Part shown: piece by piece, positions 7,054 to 12,300 of the stretch
How positions within the stretch are numbered: position 1 is the stretch's first letter
How the letters are laid out: each line of letters begins with the position of its first letter
NCBI GenBank assembly: GCA_030668545.1
Contig: DAOUTT010000028.1
Span: 1 to 12,300, forward strand
DNA: 12,300 bases
Reading direction: 5' to 3'
Source of the DNA: Anaerolineales bacterium
GTDB lineage: Bacteria; Chloroflexota; Anaerolineae; Anaerolineales; E44-bin32
Notes under the pieces: model-generated
Databases searched by the model: none
What the model was told of the DNA's origin: nothing
Seen by the model: the letters and a program-made list of their open reading frames with translations, nothing else
Position numbers and translations under genes: made by a program

Positions 7054-7950
7054 TTAGGACGTCGTCGCGTCCATGCGCTGTGCCTCCATGGCCGCCTCTG
7101 TTATCTCGCGCAGGTCGTTGAATTTCTTCGCGGTTGAATCCAACCGTCCAATGCTCATGGTCATTAATGGAATTTGAATTCCATCACCACTGCCTTGGGG
7201 TACGACTAAGTGACCCCGATCCAGATCTTCTTTTGAGTAGTGTTCTTTAACCCGTTCGTTGAAATTTTGTTTGAGCTGCTCACTGAGTGTATCTGCGGCA
7301 GAAGGGACGGTGATGATGATGAAGTCACCCCCGCCGGCGTGACCGAGGAAATCCTTCTCGTCCCCGTACTCCGCCAGGATTTCACAGAACATCGCTGCCG
7401 TCATCCGCAGGCTCTCATCGCCGGTGACGAAGCTGTAGACTTCCTTAAAGCCTTCGAATTGTTCAAGGCGACAATAGAGCAATGCCCACTCTTTTTTATT
7501 GACGAGCTCGCGCAACTTCTCCTGGATGATGGAGCCAGTAGGGAGACCTGTGCGCGGATCGATGAGGCTCTCACGCTCTGCGCGGGCAATGGCATTCTGA
7601 ACCCGCAGCTTGAGTTCTTCAATGTCGAAGGGTTTGGTGATGTAATCGTCGGCGCCAAGCTCTAACCCGGCGATACGATCGCTGCGTGAATCCTTCTGGG
7701 TTAAAAAAATAATTGGGATGTGATGCGTCCGTGGAGATGCACGCAATTCTTGGCAGACTGAATAGCCATCCATATCGGGCAGCAGGATGTCCAGGACGAT
7801 GAGATCGGGCATGTTTGAGTGTGTGGAGGTGAGCGCGTCTGATCCGTTTGCAGCGAGATCTACATCATAACCCTGTCCGGTGAAGTAGATGCGGAGCATG
7901 TTTCCAATGTCAGAGTCATCTTCAACGACAAGGATGCGACCCTTCTTCAT
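7054..7950 (-). CDS. Response regulator: receiver plus degenerate GGDEF domain
   Basis: A 298-residue protein. Residues 5-120 form a receiver with acidic pocket Glu10/Asp11/Asp12, phosphoacceptor Asp54 (VLDILLPDMDG), Thr84 and Lys106 (TKPF). Residues about 128-290 resemble a GGDEF domain: it opens with DPRTGLPTGSII, where the family usually has D.LTGLPNR, and the signature site reads GGGDF (206-210). The third, metal-binding acidic residue is replaced by Gly, so diguanylate cyclase activity is unlikely; a binding or dimerisation role is more probable. A frame extends to 8010, but the ATG at 7950 has a near-perfect AGGAGG seven bases upstream and starts directly with receiver sequence. It is the first gene of a tight three-gene unit with the kinase and the stand-alone receiver. 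Confidence 0.92.
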   Translation of the reverse strand: MKKGRILVVEDDSDIGNMLRIYFTGQGYDVDLAANGSDALTSTHSNMPDLIVLDILLPDMDGYSVCQELRASPRTHHIPIIFLTQKDSRSDRIAGLELGADDYITKPFDIEELKLRVQNAIARAERESLIDPRTGLPTGSIIQEKLRELVNKKEWALLYCRLEQFEGFKEVYSFVTGDESLRMTAAMFCEILAEYGDEKDFLGHAGGGDFIIITVPSAADTLSEQLKQNFNERVKEHYSKEDLDRGHLVVPQGSGDGIQIPLMTMSIGRLDSTAKKFNDLREITEAAMEAQRMDATTS

Positions 7951-7978
7951 CTCTCTCCCTCCTTTATATAGATGGCCT

Positions 7979-8040
7979 CCGCTCTTCACAAAGAGCGGAT
8001 CCGGCGGCAACTGCTTCCCTTGTCAAATAGTACATGACAA
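7979..8040 (-). promoter_or_regulatory. Leader hairpin and dyad in the GTPase-regulator spacer (possible internal regulatory region)
   Basis: The 150 bases between the GTPase stop and the regulator start hold two symmetric elements. CCGCTCTT (7979-7986) and AAGAGCGG (7991-7998) make a perfect 8-base stem with a 4-base loop; no U-run follows on the minus strand, so it is a weak terminator candidate and more likely a leader structure. TTGTCA (8020-8025) and TGACAA (8035-8040) form a 6-base dyad around 9 bases, operator-like. A poor promoter match (CTGTCA, 17 bases, TGTACT on the minus strand) overlaps it. Whether a separate transcript starts here is unknown. Confidence 0.35.
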
Positions 8041-8100
8041 TCACAAATAACTGACAGCGGTTCGGGTGGTCGGAAACAAGAAAGACTGGCTGCGTCCGTT

Positions 8101-8631
8101 CTACTCTTTCGACTCCTCGAGAATGCTATAAAGGAGTTCCAGAAGAACGGATTTCACCTGATCTCGATCGTTTGCCACGCACGGGAGCATCTTTATTTTT
8201 GAATCGAGGCCGAGGGCGATACGCAGATCATCCACTTCCCATGCATCATCGAGATCTTGCTTGTTCGCGGCGACGACATAAGGAGTCGGGGCGTACGCTC
8301 GGAAGGTTTGGAGGATACCACGTGCCTCACGGAAGGTCTCGGGTCGGGCGCTGTCCACCATGACGACGAACCCGAGCATTCCTTCAGCCAGGATCTCCCA
8401 CATGAAATCAAATCTCTTCTGCCCGGGCGTGCCAAACAGGTAGAGCACCAGGTCGTCGTCCACGGTAATCCGGCCAAAATCCATCGCAACCGTGGTTGTT
8501 TCTTTAATACGTTCAGCCTCGGTGCTGATCTTGCGCTCTGTCGAGACGACATCTATCTCGCTGACAGATTGAATGAACGCTGTCTTACCGGAGTTGAATG
8601 GACCTGTGACGACCATCTTTACTGTTTGCAT
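8101..8631 (-). CDS. MglA-like small Ras-family GTPase
   Basis: A 176-residue GTP-binding switch protein, the length of a bare G domain. Visible motifs: P-loop GPFNSGKT (10-17); TTTVAMDFGRI (45-55) in the switch I/G2 region; switch II GTPGQ (67-71), with Pro-Gly-Gln in place of the Ras Ala-Gly-Gln; and the base-specificity motif NKQD (123-126). These fit the bacterial MglA/ATP-GTP-binding group often encoded beside Roadblock or DUF4388 proteins. There is no signal peptide, membrane segment or C-terminal lipidation Cys. It starts 12 bases after the DUF4388 gene with AGGGA upstream, so the two are probably co-translated and may work as a pair. Its partners, including any activating protein, are not identified here. 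Confidence 0.92.
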   Translation of the reverse strand: MQTVKMVVTGPFNSGKTAFIQSVSEIDVVSTERKISTEAERIKETTTVAMDFGRITVDDDLVLYLFGTPGQKRFDFMWEILAEGMLGFVVMVDSARPETFREARGILQTFRAYAPTPYVVAANKQDLDDAWEVDDLRIALGLDSKIKMLPCVANDRDQVKSVLLELLYSILEESKE

Positions 8632-8643
8632 ACGCCACTTTCC

Positions 8644-9459
8644 CTATAGGGACCTGATTCTATGAATCAACTTATTCACGAGTGAAGCCTGCTGCTTCTT
8701 ATCAACAGGCGGCAATTTTTTCGCTTTTGGAGGCAAGGGCATGCCTTCTGGGCGGATGATTTCAACCAGACCGGCTTGCACCAACCCATAGACAATGCGC
8801 CTTATCTCCAGGTCATTCATCTTGTTGGCTTTAGCGATCCGTTTGAGCGTGTTCTTGGGGTTGATATAAGATACGACCTTCCATTCCTCAACCGTGAGTT
8901 GAACATCACGAATGTCGGCGCCCGGCCGGTCGACGAAGGTTAGGGCCATATCAAGGCTTGGGATCTCATCTTTTAGCAGTTCCCATTCCTGCGTTTGGCG
9001 TGAGCCTTCCATGATGATATTTTCGAGGTCCATGCGGACCGTGATCGCATCAACGGGTGGCAGGACATCATTATCGAAACGGAAGAGACCATCTATCCAG
9101 GTGAAGAGTTGGTAAACAATGTCAAGGACGTACTGTTGAATACTGTCCAGGATGACTTGCTGGGAGAGATAGCCAGCGTTTATCAGGAGCAGGCCAAGCC
9201 CCTGGTCGCTCTTTTCTGTTGCATTTTCCTTGATGACGTCTGCTTGTTTGGATGTGATCTTGCCGGCGCGGGTGAGTATGCCGGTTAGGCTTCCGTCCTC
9301 ATTCCCCATTTGTGCGTAGATTAGTTTTCCAGCGCGGAAGGAAATCCAAGAAATGGCATCTGGACCCTCAACCGTGAGCGTGCCGGTCTTCTGGGCAATA
9401 TTGATCAGATTCAGAAGCTGAGTGACGTTGAAGTCGCGTAGGTTGCCCTTGAGTGCCAT
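8644..9459 (-). CDS. DUF4388 (PATAN) domain protein with winged-helix-like C-terminal half
   Basis: A 271-residue soluble protein. The N-terminus MALKGNLRDFNVTQLLNLI, then TGTLTVEG and SFRAGKLIYAQMG (to about residue 53), is the typical DUF4388/PATAN opening. A helical continuation (about 58-130) includes GLLLINAGYLSQQ and ends in FRFDND. Residues about 188-237 look like a winged helix (EEWKVVSYINPKNTLKRIAK through LVQAGLVEIIRP). The last 35 residues are basic and Pro-rich. PATAN proteins are found with two-component and GTPase systems; the molecular role is not settled and I infer an adaptor or sensor partner of the next-door GTPase. The ATG at 9459 has no good Shine-Dalgarno: only AGAAGA and a run of eight A precede it. 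Confidence 0.88.
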   Translation of the reverse strand: MALKGNLRDFNVTQLLNLINIAQKTGTLTVEGPDAISWISFRAGKLIYAQMGNEDGSLTGILTRAGKITSKQADVIKENATEKSDQGLGLLLINAGYLSQQVILDSIQQYVLDIVYQLFTWIDGLFRFDNDVLPPVDAITVRMDLENIIMEGSRQTQEWELLKDEIPSLDMALTFVDRPGADIRDVQLTVEEWKVVSYINPKNTLKRIAKANKMNDLEIRRIVYGLVQAGLVEIIRPEGMPLPPKAKKLPPVDKKQQASLVNKLIHRIRSL

Positions 9460-9526
9460 TCTGTTTTTTTTCTTCTAATCTTCCAGATTCACAGAGTAGA
9501 TAGATCCCAAATTGCCGATTCTCAAC

Positions 9527-9546
9527 CAGATCAAGGAGTTGATCTG
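9527..9546 (-). promoter_or_regulatory. Leader hairpin upstream of the DUF4388 gene
   Basis: CAGATCAA (9527-9534) and TTGATCTG (9539-9546) are perfect 8-base complements with a 4-base loop (CTCC in the minus-strand RNA). The hairpin lies within the predicted 5' leader of roughly 110 bases, between the promoter and the poorly defined ribosome binding site. It may stabilise the leader or control translation; the sequence does not say which. Confidence 0.4.
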
Positions 9547-9577
9547 CTCGAGTTAAGCTCATACTATGGGTCGCGGG

Positions 9578-9606
9578 ATTATACCGTTTGGGATGGGGCG
9601 TTGCAA
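9578..9606 (-). promoter_or_regulatory. Sigma-70-type promoter of the DUF4388-GTPase cluster
   Basis: On the minus strand a perfect -10, TATAAT (9578-9583), lies 17 bases downstream of TTGCAA (9601-9606), a 4-of-6 match to the -35 consensus. Transcription would start near 9571 and run through the DUF4388 and GTPase genes, possibly into the two-component genes. It is the strongest promoter match I see in the window. Confidence 0.72.
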
Positions 9607-9756
9607 ACCAACCCTTGCTCCTACTATATGGGTCTATGCTGGTGGTTTGCTTTGCAATCCCATGCCGTTCTCAGAGTGATGCAAGATGCAAGCCATCAGA
9701 GTGGGTCCTCTCTTACCAATGTCTGTCTTTCTGTGCGCTTTGGAGTCAGCGTATTA
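9607..9756. other. Non-coding stretch between promoter and terminator; nothing recognised
   Basis: About 150 bases without a convincing reading frame, RNA gene or strong palindrome on either strand. ATGCAAGATGCAAG near 9680 is a short tandem echo only. Together with the promoter and terminator it makes up the gap of about 385 bases between the UPF0316 pair and the DUF4388 gene. Confidence 0.5.
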
Positions 9757-9791
9757 AACCTCCCGTAGGATTGAAAAACCTGCGGGAGGTT
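9757..9791 (-). terminator. Hairpin terminator after the UPF0316 gene pair
   Basis: AACCTCCCG (9757-9765) and CGGGAGGTT (9783-9791) are perfect 9-base complements. The stem can extend inward by AGG/CCT across one mismatch (a G-U pair in plus-strand RNA). On the minus strand the stem is followed by TTTAATACG, a short T-run, about 55 bases after the UPF0316 stop. Position and shape fit a terminator. Confidence 0.65.
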
Positions 9792-9845
9792 AGATGGTGG
9801 GATGACACACGGATCGGCGCCATTGGGTTCCCCCCGAAAATAGTG

Positions 9846-10373
9846 TTAACCCTCCCAACCGCCCCCGATCTGCCGCACTTGCAGCAGCGTCATAAAAGCC
9901 TGGGGGTCGTGCTGCAGCACAAGTTCTTTTATTACTCGCACATTACGTCGGGGTGAGTAGCAGTAGATGAGACTCACGGTGCCATCGCGGCCTGACCCGG
10001 CGACCTCTGTTGCGCCCATGCCGGCTTGATGTAAGGCTTCCATGATGGCTGCACCGTGACTCGAGCTTGTTATCCGCAGCAGGCTGTGCCCGGGGGCGAT
10101 ACGATCATCAATGATTATTCCTAGAACGTTTCCGGTGGCGAAACCCGCGGCGTATGCTGCCAGGTTCAATGGGTTATCAAGGTTCTTAAAGACACCGGTG
10201 ATCACAGTGATAAAAAGCAGACTCTGCACGAAGCCAAGCGCCCAGGCGGCACGTTTTCGTCCGCGCACAACCGTAAGCACGCGCAGCGTTGAAAGCGATA
10301 GGTTGCCAATGCGGATGACCAGGATAAGAATTGGGACGAGCGCGGCGGGGAGAAGGCTCCAATCCAGGCTCAT
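9846..10373 (-). CDS. UPF0316 membrane protein (DUF5698 + DUF2179), downstream copy
   Basis: A 175-residue integral membrane protein of unknown function. Three hydrophobic segments (about 8-25, 43-62 and 69-90) form the DUF5698 part, with motifs SLSTLRVL, VRGRK and GFATGNVLG. The cytosolic C-terminal half is a DUF2179-type domain with GRDGTVSLI (about 128-136), a domain also found at the end of YitT-family proteins. It aligns almost without gaps to the gene just upstream, about half the residues being identical by eye. The ATG at 10373 has no clear Shine-Dalgarno; the 93-base gap to the upstream copy contains only a short GAAAG/CTTTC dyad, so translation may depend on read-through from the first copy. 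The terminator follows. Confidence 0.9.
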   Translation of the reverse strand: MSLDWSLLPAALVPILILVIRIGNLSLSTLRVLTVVRGRKRAAWALGFVQSLLFITVITGVFKNLDNPLNLAAYAAGFATGNVLGIIIDDRIAPGHSLLRITSSSHGAAIMEALHQAGMGATEVAGSGRDGTVSLIYCYSPRRNVRVIKELVLQHDPQAFMTLLQVRQIGGGWEG

Positions 10374-10466
10374 CGGGTTATGGTGTCAGGGGAGAAGATC
10401 ATCAAAGGTTTGTTGTTTAACCATAGAAAGATTACTTTCAAGGGTATTTCTGCAACTGTCTACTGA

Positions 10467-10994
10467 TCAGGATCGCCAAAAGCCTCGGTGAAGCGGACGG
10501 ATATCCTCTACGGTGATGAATGCATCGGGATCGATCTTGTTAACCTCTTTCCGGACCGCATCGATATCCCGGCGCAGGATGCTGCAGCTGATCAGACTGA
10601 CTGTCCCATCCTTGCCACGCGCAGGGAGCTCGGTCGCGGCGTAGCCCTGCTCGCGAATGGTTTCGGCGATTGCGCTGCCCCAACGGGAGCTGATAATCTG
10701 CAGGTTGCTATGCCCGATGGCGAGATGCTCCTCGATCGTCATTCCGACGACATTTCCAGTGGCAAAACCTCCGGCGTAAGCGATGATGTTCCACAAGTTA
10801 TCCAAATTACTCAGGACGCTTGTGATGGCAATAACCCATATAAGCGACTGGAAGAAACCCAGGATCCATGCTAAAGGTTTCCGCCCGCGGATAACGAAGA
10901 GCACGCGCAGTGTATCGAGCGACATATCCGAGACTCGCATGGCGAAGATGATGAACGGTAGAGCTGCTGCAGGGATGTTTAATAACGATATCAT
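10467..10994 (-). CDS. UPF0316 membrane protein (DUF5698 + DUF2179), upstream copy
   Basis: A 175-residue paralogue of the following gene with the same layout: membrane segments at about 9-20, 42-60 and 68-89, motifs SLDTLRVL (25-32), VIRGRK and GFATGNVVG, then a cytosolic DUF2179-type domain with GKDGTVSLI. This copy keeps the more usual family form SLDTLR, where its neighbour has SLSTLR. The ATG at 10994 has AGGA about eight bases upstream. The function of UPF0316 proteins is not known to me; a small-ligand-sensing membrane protein is a guess from the domain type. It is the first gene of the pair. Confidence 0.9.
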   Translation of the reverse strand: MISLLNIPAAALPFIIFAMRVSDMSLDTLRVLFVIRGRKPLAWILGFFQSLIWVIAITSVLSNLDNLWNIIAYAGGFATGNVVGMTIEEHLAIGHSNLQIISSRWGSAIAETIREQGYAATELPARGKDGTVSLISCSILRRDIDAVRKEVNKIDPDAFITVEDIRPLHRGFWRS

Positions 10995-11310
10995 CGCAGG
11001 TTCCTATTCCTCTATTGGCAAGGGCAATGCCGGTTTGTGGAGATCATGGTGATTCTTTAACCATGCGGGTCACACCAGGTTGAGCGGCGAGCGTTCGTAT
11101 CTTCTCCGCTGGGGAAGGTCAAAGTGATTGGGAATAGCAGCCGTTGAACGCTCGAATCATACATGATGTCGAGCTTCCCCATGAGCATTTGCCCAATGGA
11201 GGAATCTTACCATGCAAGCTGAGCGCCTGATACCGCCGCTAACAACATCCGGAGCGAGGTCGATGGTCTTGCATCGGCTCGAGGGGGGACCATGGCCGCT
11301 CCTGGTGTGG
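10995..11310. other. Intergenic region between the PIG-L gene and the UPF0316 pair
   Basis: Roughly 315 bases with no gene I can support. It contains a 9-base inverted repeat with a 49-base spacer (listed separately). On the minus strand, within that spacer, TTGACC followed 17 bases later by TACGAA is a weak promoter candidate for the UPF0316 pair. On the plus strand a good Shine-Dalgarno (GGAGGA, 11198-11203) stands eight bases before an ATG at 11212, but the frame it opens runs antisense through the PIG-L gene and looks unlike a protein. Confidence 0.5.
11088..11154. repeat. Long-spaced inverted repeat upstream of the UPF0316 pair
   Basis: CGAGCGTTC (11088-11096) and GAACGCTCG (11146-11154) are exact 9-base complements, 49 bases apart. 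The weak TTGACC/TACGAA promoter candidate lies between and over the arms. The pair could be a two-site operator or a long hairpin base, or could be chance. Confidence 0.35.
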
Positions 11311-12156
11311 TCAGCCGCTGTCCACACCGTCGAAGAGGTCACGCTCTCGCAGCCTGTCCTCCGCTGCTGGGTAGGCGCGTGTAAAAGTCTCCGGTCCGCT
11401 GAAAAGCCTCATGAGCAAACCAAAGAGCCCGCCGGAACTCGGCCCTTGTTGGCTCTGGTGGCAGGCAGAGGCTTTTTCTTTTATTTCCGCGACCCGGCGG
11501 AAGTCGATTCTGGCATGAATGGGGAAATCGTCGCGGCTGATCTCCAGCAAGTCAATATCTTCATTCCGTCCGAATTTCCTGGGATTCTTGCCGAAGAGGG
11601 GCAGCAGCCGCACCATGATGCGCAGGAAACGGCGTGGGAAGGTGTGATAGTAGAGTTTCTGAGGGCAAGACTTTAGAGGAGCAGATGTGCCCTCCAATTC
11701 CCCTCTTACGCTGTTGAAAGCTTCAACGGCTGCTTTGTGTACGGCGATGTGATCGGGGTGATGGTAGCCTCCGACAGGATCATGGGTGATCACAACCTGT
11801 GGCCGTATCTGGCGCATTAGATCGGCAACCTTCTCGGCGACTTCCGCCACCGGGGCTGCAGCTAGCGCCTCGGGGTGGTTATTGTCGCTCGAACCAGGCA
11901 TGCCCGAATCGCGGTAGCCCAGGATATGCACCTCGGTCAGTCCAAGCTGCGCCGCCGCACAGCGCAGCTCGTCCAAGCGCATATGAGCGGTCTCTTCAGC
12001 GTTTAGCTGCATCTCAGGCGGGATTGCGCCGACATCACCGCGCGTGGCGCAGATGAGATGCACTTCGACGCCTTCTTGGGCGTAAAGCGCCAAGGTTCCG
12101 CCAGGGCCAAAACTCTCATCATCTGGGTGCGCTAGAACTGCTAGAAGACGTCTCAA
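11311..12156 (-). CDS. PIG-L/LmbE-family zinc-dependent N-deacetylase
   Basis: A 281-residue cytosolic hydrolase that removes acyl groups from amino sugars or related conjugates. The N-terminus carries AHPDDE (9-14): His10 and Asp13 bind zinc and Asp12 is the general base, by analogy with MshB. HHPDH (132-136) supplies His136 as third zinc ligand and His133 for catalysis. GYRDSGMPG (80-88) and KEKASACHQSQ are shared with the MshB/Mca and BshB-like branches, so the substrate could be a thiol-sugar such as mycothiol or bacillithiol precursor, or an acetylglucosaminyl compound; I cannot decide. The start is TTG at 12156: a perfect AGGAGG lies six bases upstream and no better ATG exists. Confidence 0.92.
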   Translation of the reverse strand: MRRLLAVLAHPDDESFGPGGTLALYAQEGVEVHLICATRGDVGAIPPEMQLNAEETAHMRLDELRCAAAQLGLTEVHILGYRDSGMPGSSDNNHPEALAAAPVAEVAEKVADLMRQIRPQVVITHDPVGGYHHPDHIAVHKAAVEAFNSVRGELEGTSAPLKSCPQKLYYHTFPRRFLRIMVRLLPLFGKNPRKFGRNEDIDLLEISRDDFPIHARIDFRRVAEIKEKASACHQSQQGPSSGGLFGLLMRLFSGPETFTRAYPAAEDRLRERDLFDGVDSG

Positions 12157-12222
12157 GATTGCCCTCCTAAACCATTTTTCCTTTACTCAACGATGGGTTC
12201 CCATCTTACTACACCTCGAGGC

Positions 12223-12300
12223 TCAATCACCCATGACCTGTACGACAAGGCGGCGTTGGCGAGGGCGCACGTCGAAATCCACGAAGAGGATCTGCTGCCA
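12223..12300 (-). CDS. C-terminal end of an unidentified protein (partial)
   Basis: An open minus-strand frame enters from the right edge and ends with TGA at 12223-12225. Its 25 visible residues include ILFVDFDVRPRQRR and end in QVMGD. Codons favour G or C in third position like the neighbouring genes, which supports a real gene end. It stops about 65 bases before the PIG-L start and may share its transcript. Too little is visible to name a family. Confidence 0.5.
   Translation of the reverse strand, partial: WQQILFVDFDVRPRQRRLVVQVMGD

Noticed and set aside
9368..9562. 64-codon minus-strand frame overlapping the DUF4388 start as a leader peptide
   Set aside because: It would leave a leader of only about 9 bases from the predicted start, has no Shine-Dalgarno, and its second half is a shadow of the DUF4388 gene.
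11212..11676. Plus-strand 154-codon frame with a good Shine-Dalgarno (GGAGGA, eight bases before ATG)
   Set aside because: About 80% of it is antisense to the well-supported PIG-L gene, its composition is that of a shadow frame and no motif is recognisable; the ribosome-binding-site match is probably chance.
12196..12209. GATGGGTTCCCATC palindrome as terminator for the partial right-edge gene
   Set aside because: The stem is only five bases with a four-base loop and no T-run follows on the minus strand.

Overview
The window is a stretch of bacterial chromosome of roughly even GC in which every convincing gene lies on the minus strand, so it reads from right to left. Paired UPF0316 proteins, a DUF4388 protein beside an MglA-like GTPase, GAF-rich histidine kinases and a ThiXYZ-type transporter under a THI box suggest Chloroflexota (Anaerolineae-like). 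This is inferred from gene content and style; no rRNA or marker gene confirms it.

The right end (about 9.8-12.3 kb) holds the last 25 codons of an unidentified gene, a PIG-L/LmbE zinc deacetylase with a TTG start behind a perfect Shine-Dalgarno, a roughly 315-base gap with a long-spaced inverted repeat, and two tandem UPF0316 (DUF5698 + DUF2179) membrane proteins about half identical to each other. A hairpin terminator closes this group.

The middle (about 3.65-9.6 kb) is a signalling cluster. A promoter with a perfect TATAAT at 9578-9583 leads into a DUF4388 (PATAN) protein and an MglA-like small GTPase. After a 150-base spacer come a REC + degenerate-GGDEF response regulator, a 980-residue membrane-anchored histidine kinase (3 GAF, PAS, HisKA, HATPase) and a stand-alone CheY-like receiver. 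The last three are packed 2-3 bases apart. A hairpin terminator and a MITE-like palindromic stretch follow.

The left end (1-3.5 kb) is a thiamine operon. An extended -10 promoter drives a TPP riboswitch, followed by thiamine pyrophosphokinase (thiN-type), a DUF77/MTH1187 thiamine-binding protein, and the permease, lipoprotein and ATPase (cut by the window edge) of a ThiXYZ-like ABC importer. The sequence between aptamer and first gene can form a hairpin burying the thiN ribosome binding site. An alternative pairing with the aptamer's 3' strand would release it, so translational control can be read from the sequence.

There is no CRISPR array, rRNA, recognisable tRNA, transposase or phage gene. 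The least ordinary items are the DUF4388/GTPase/two-component cluster, the catalytically dead GGDEF domain, the readable riboswitch switch, the palindromic repeat at 3553-3648 and the UPF0316 duplication.
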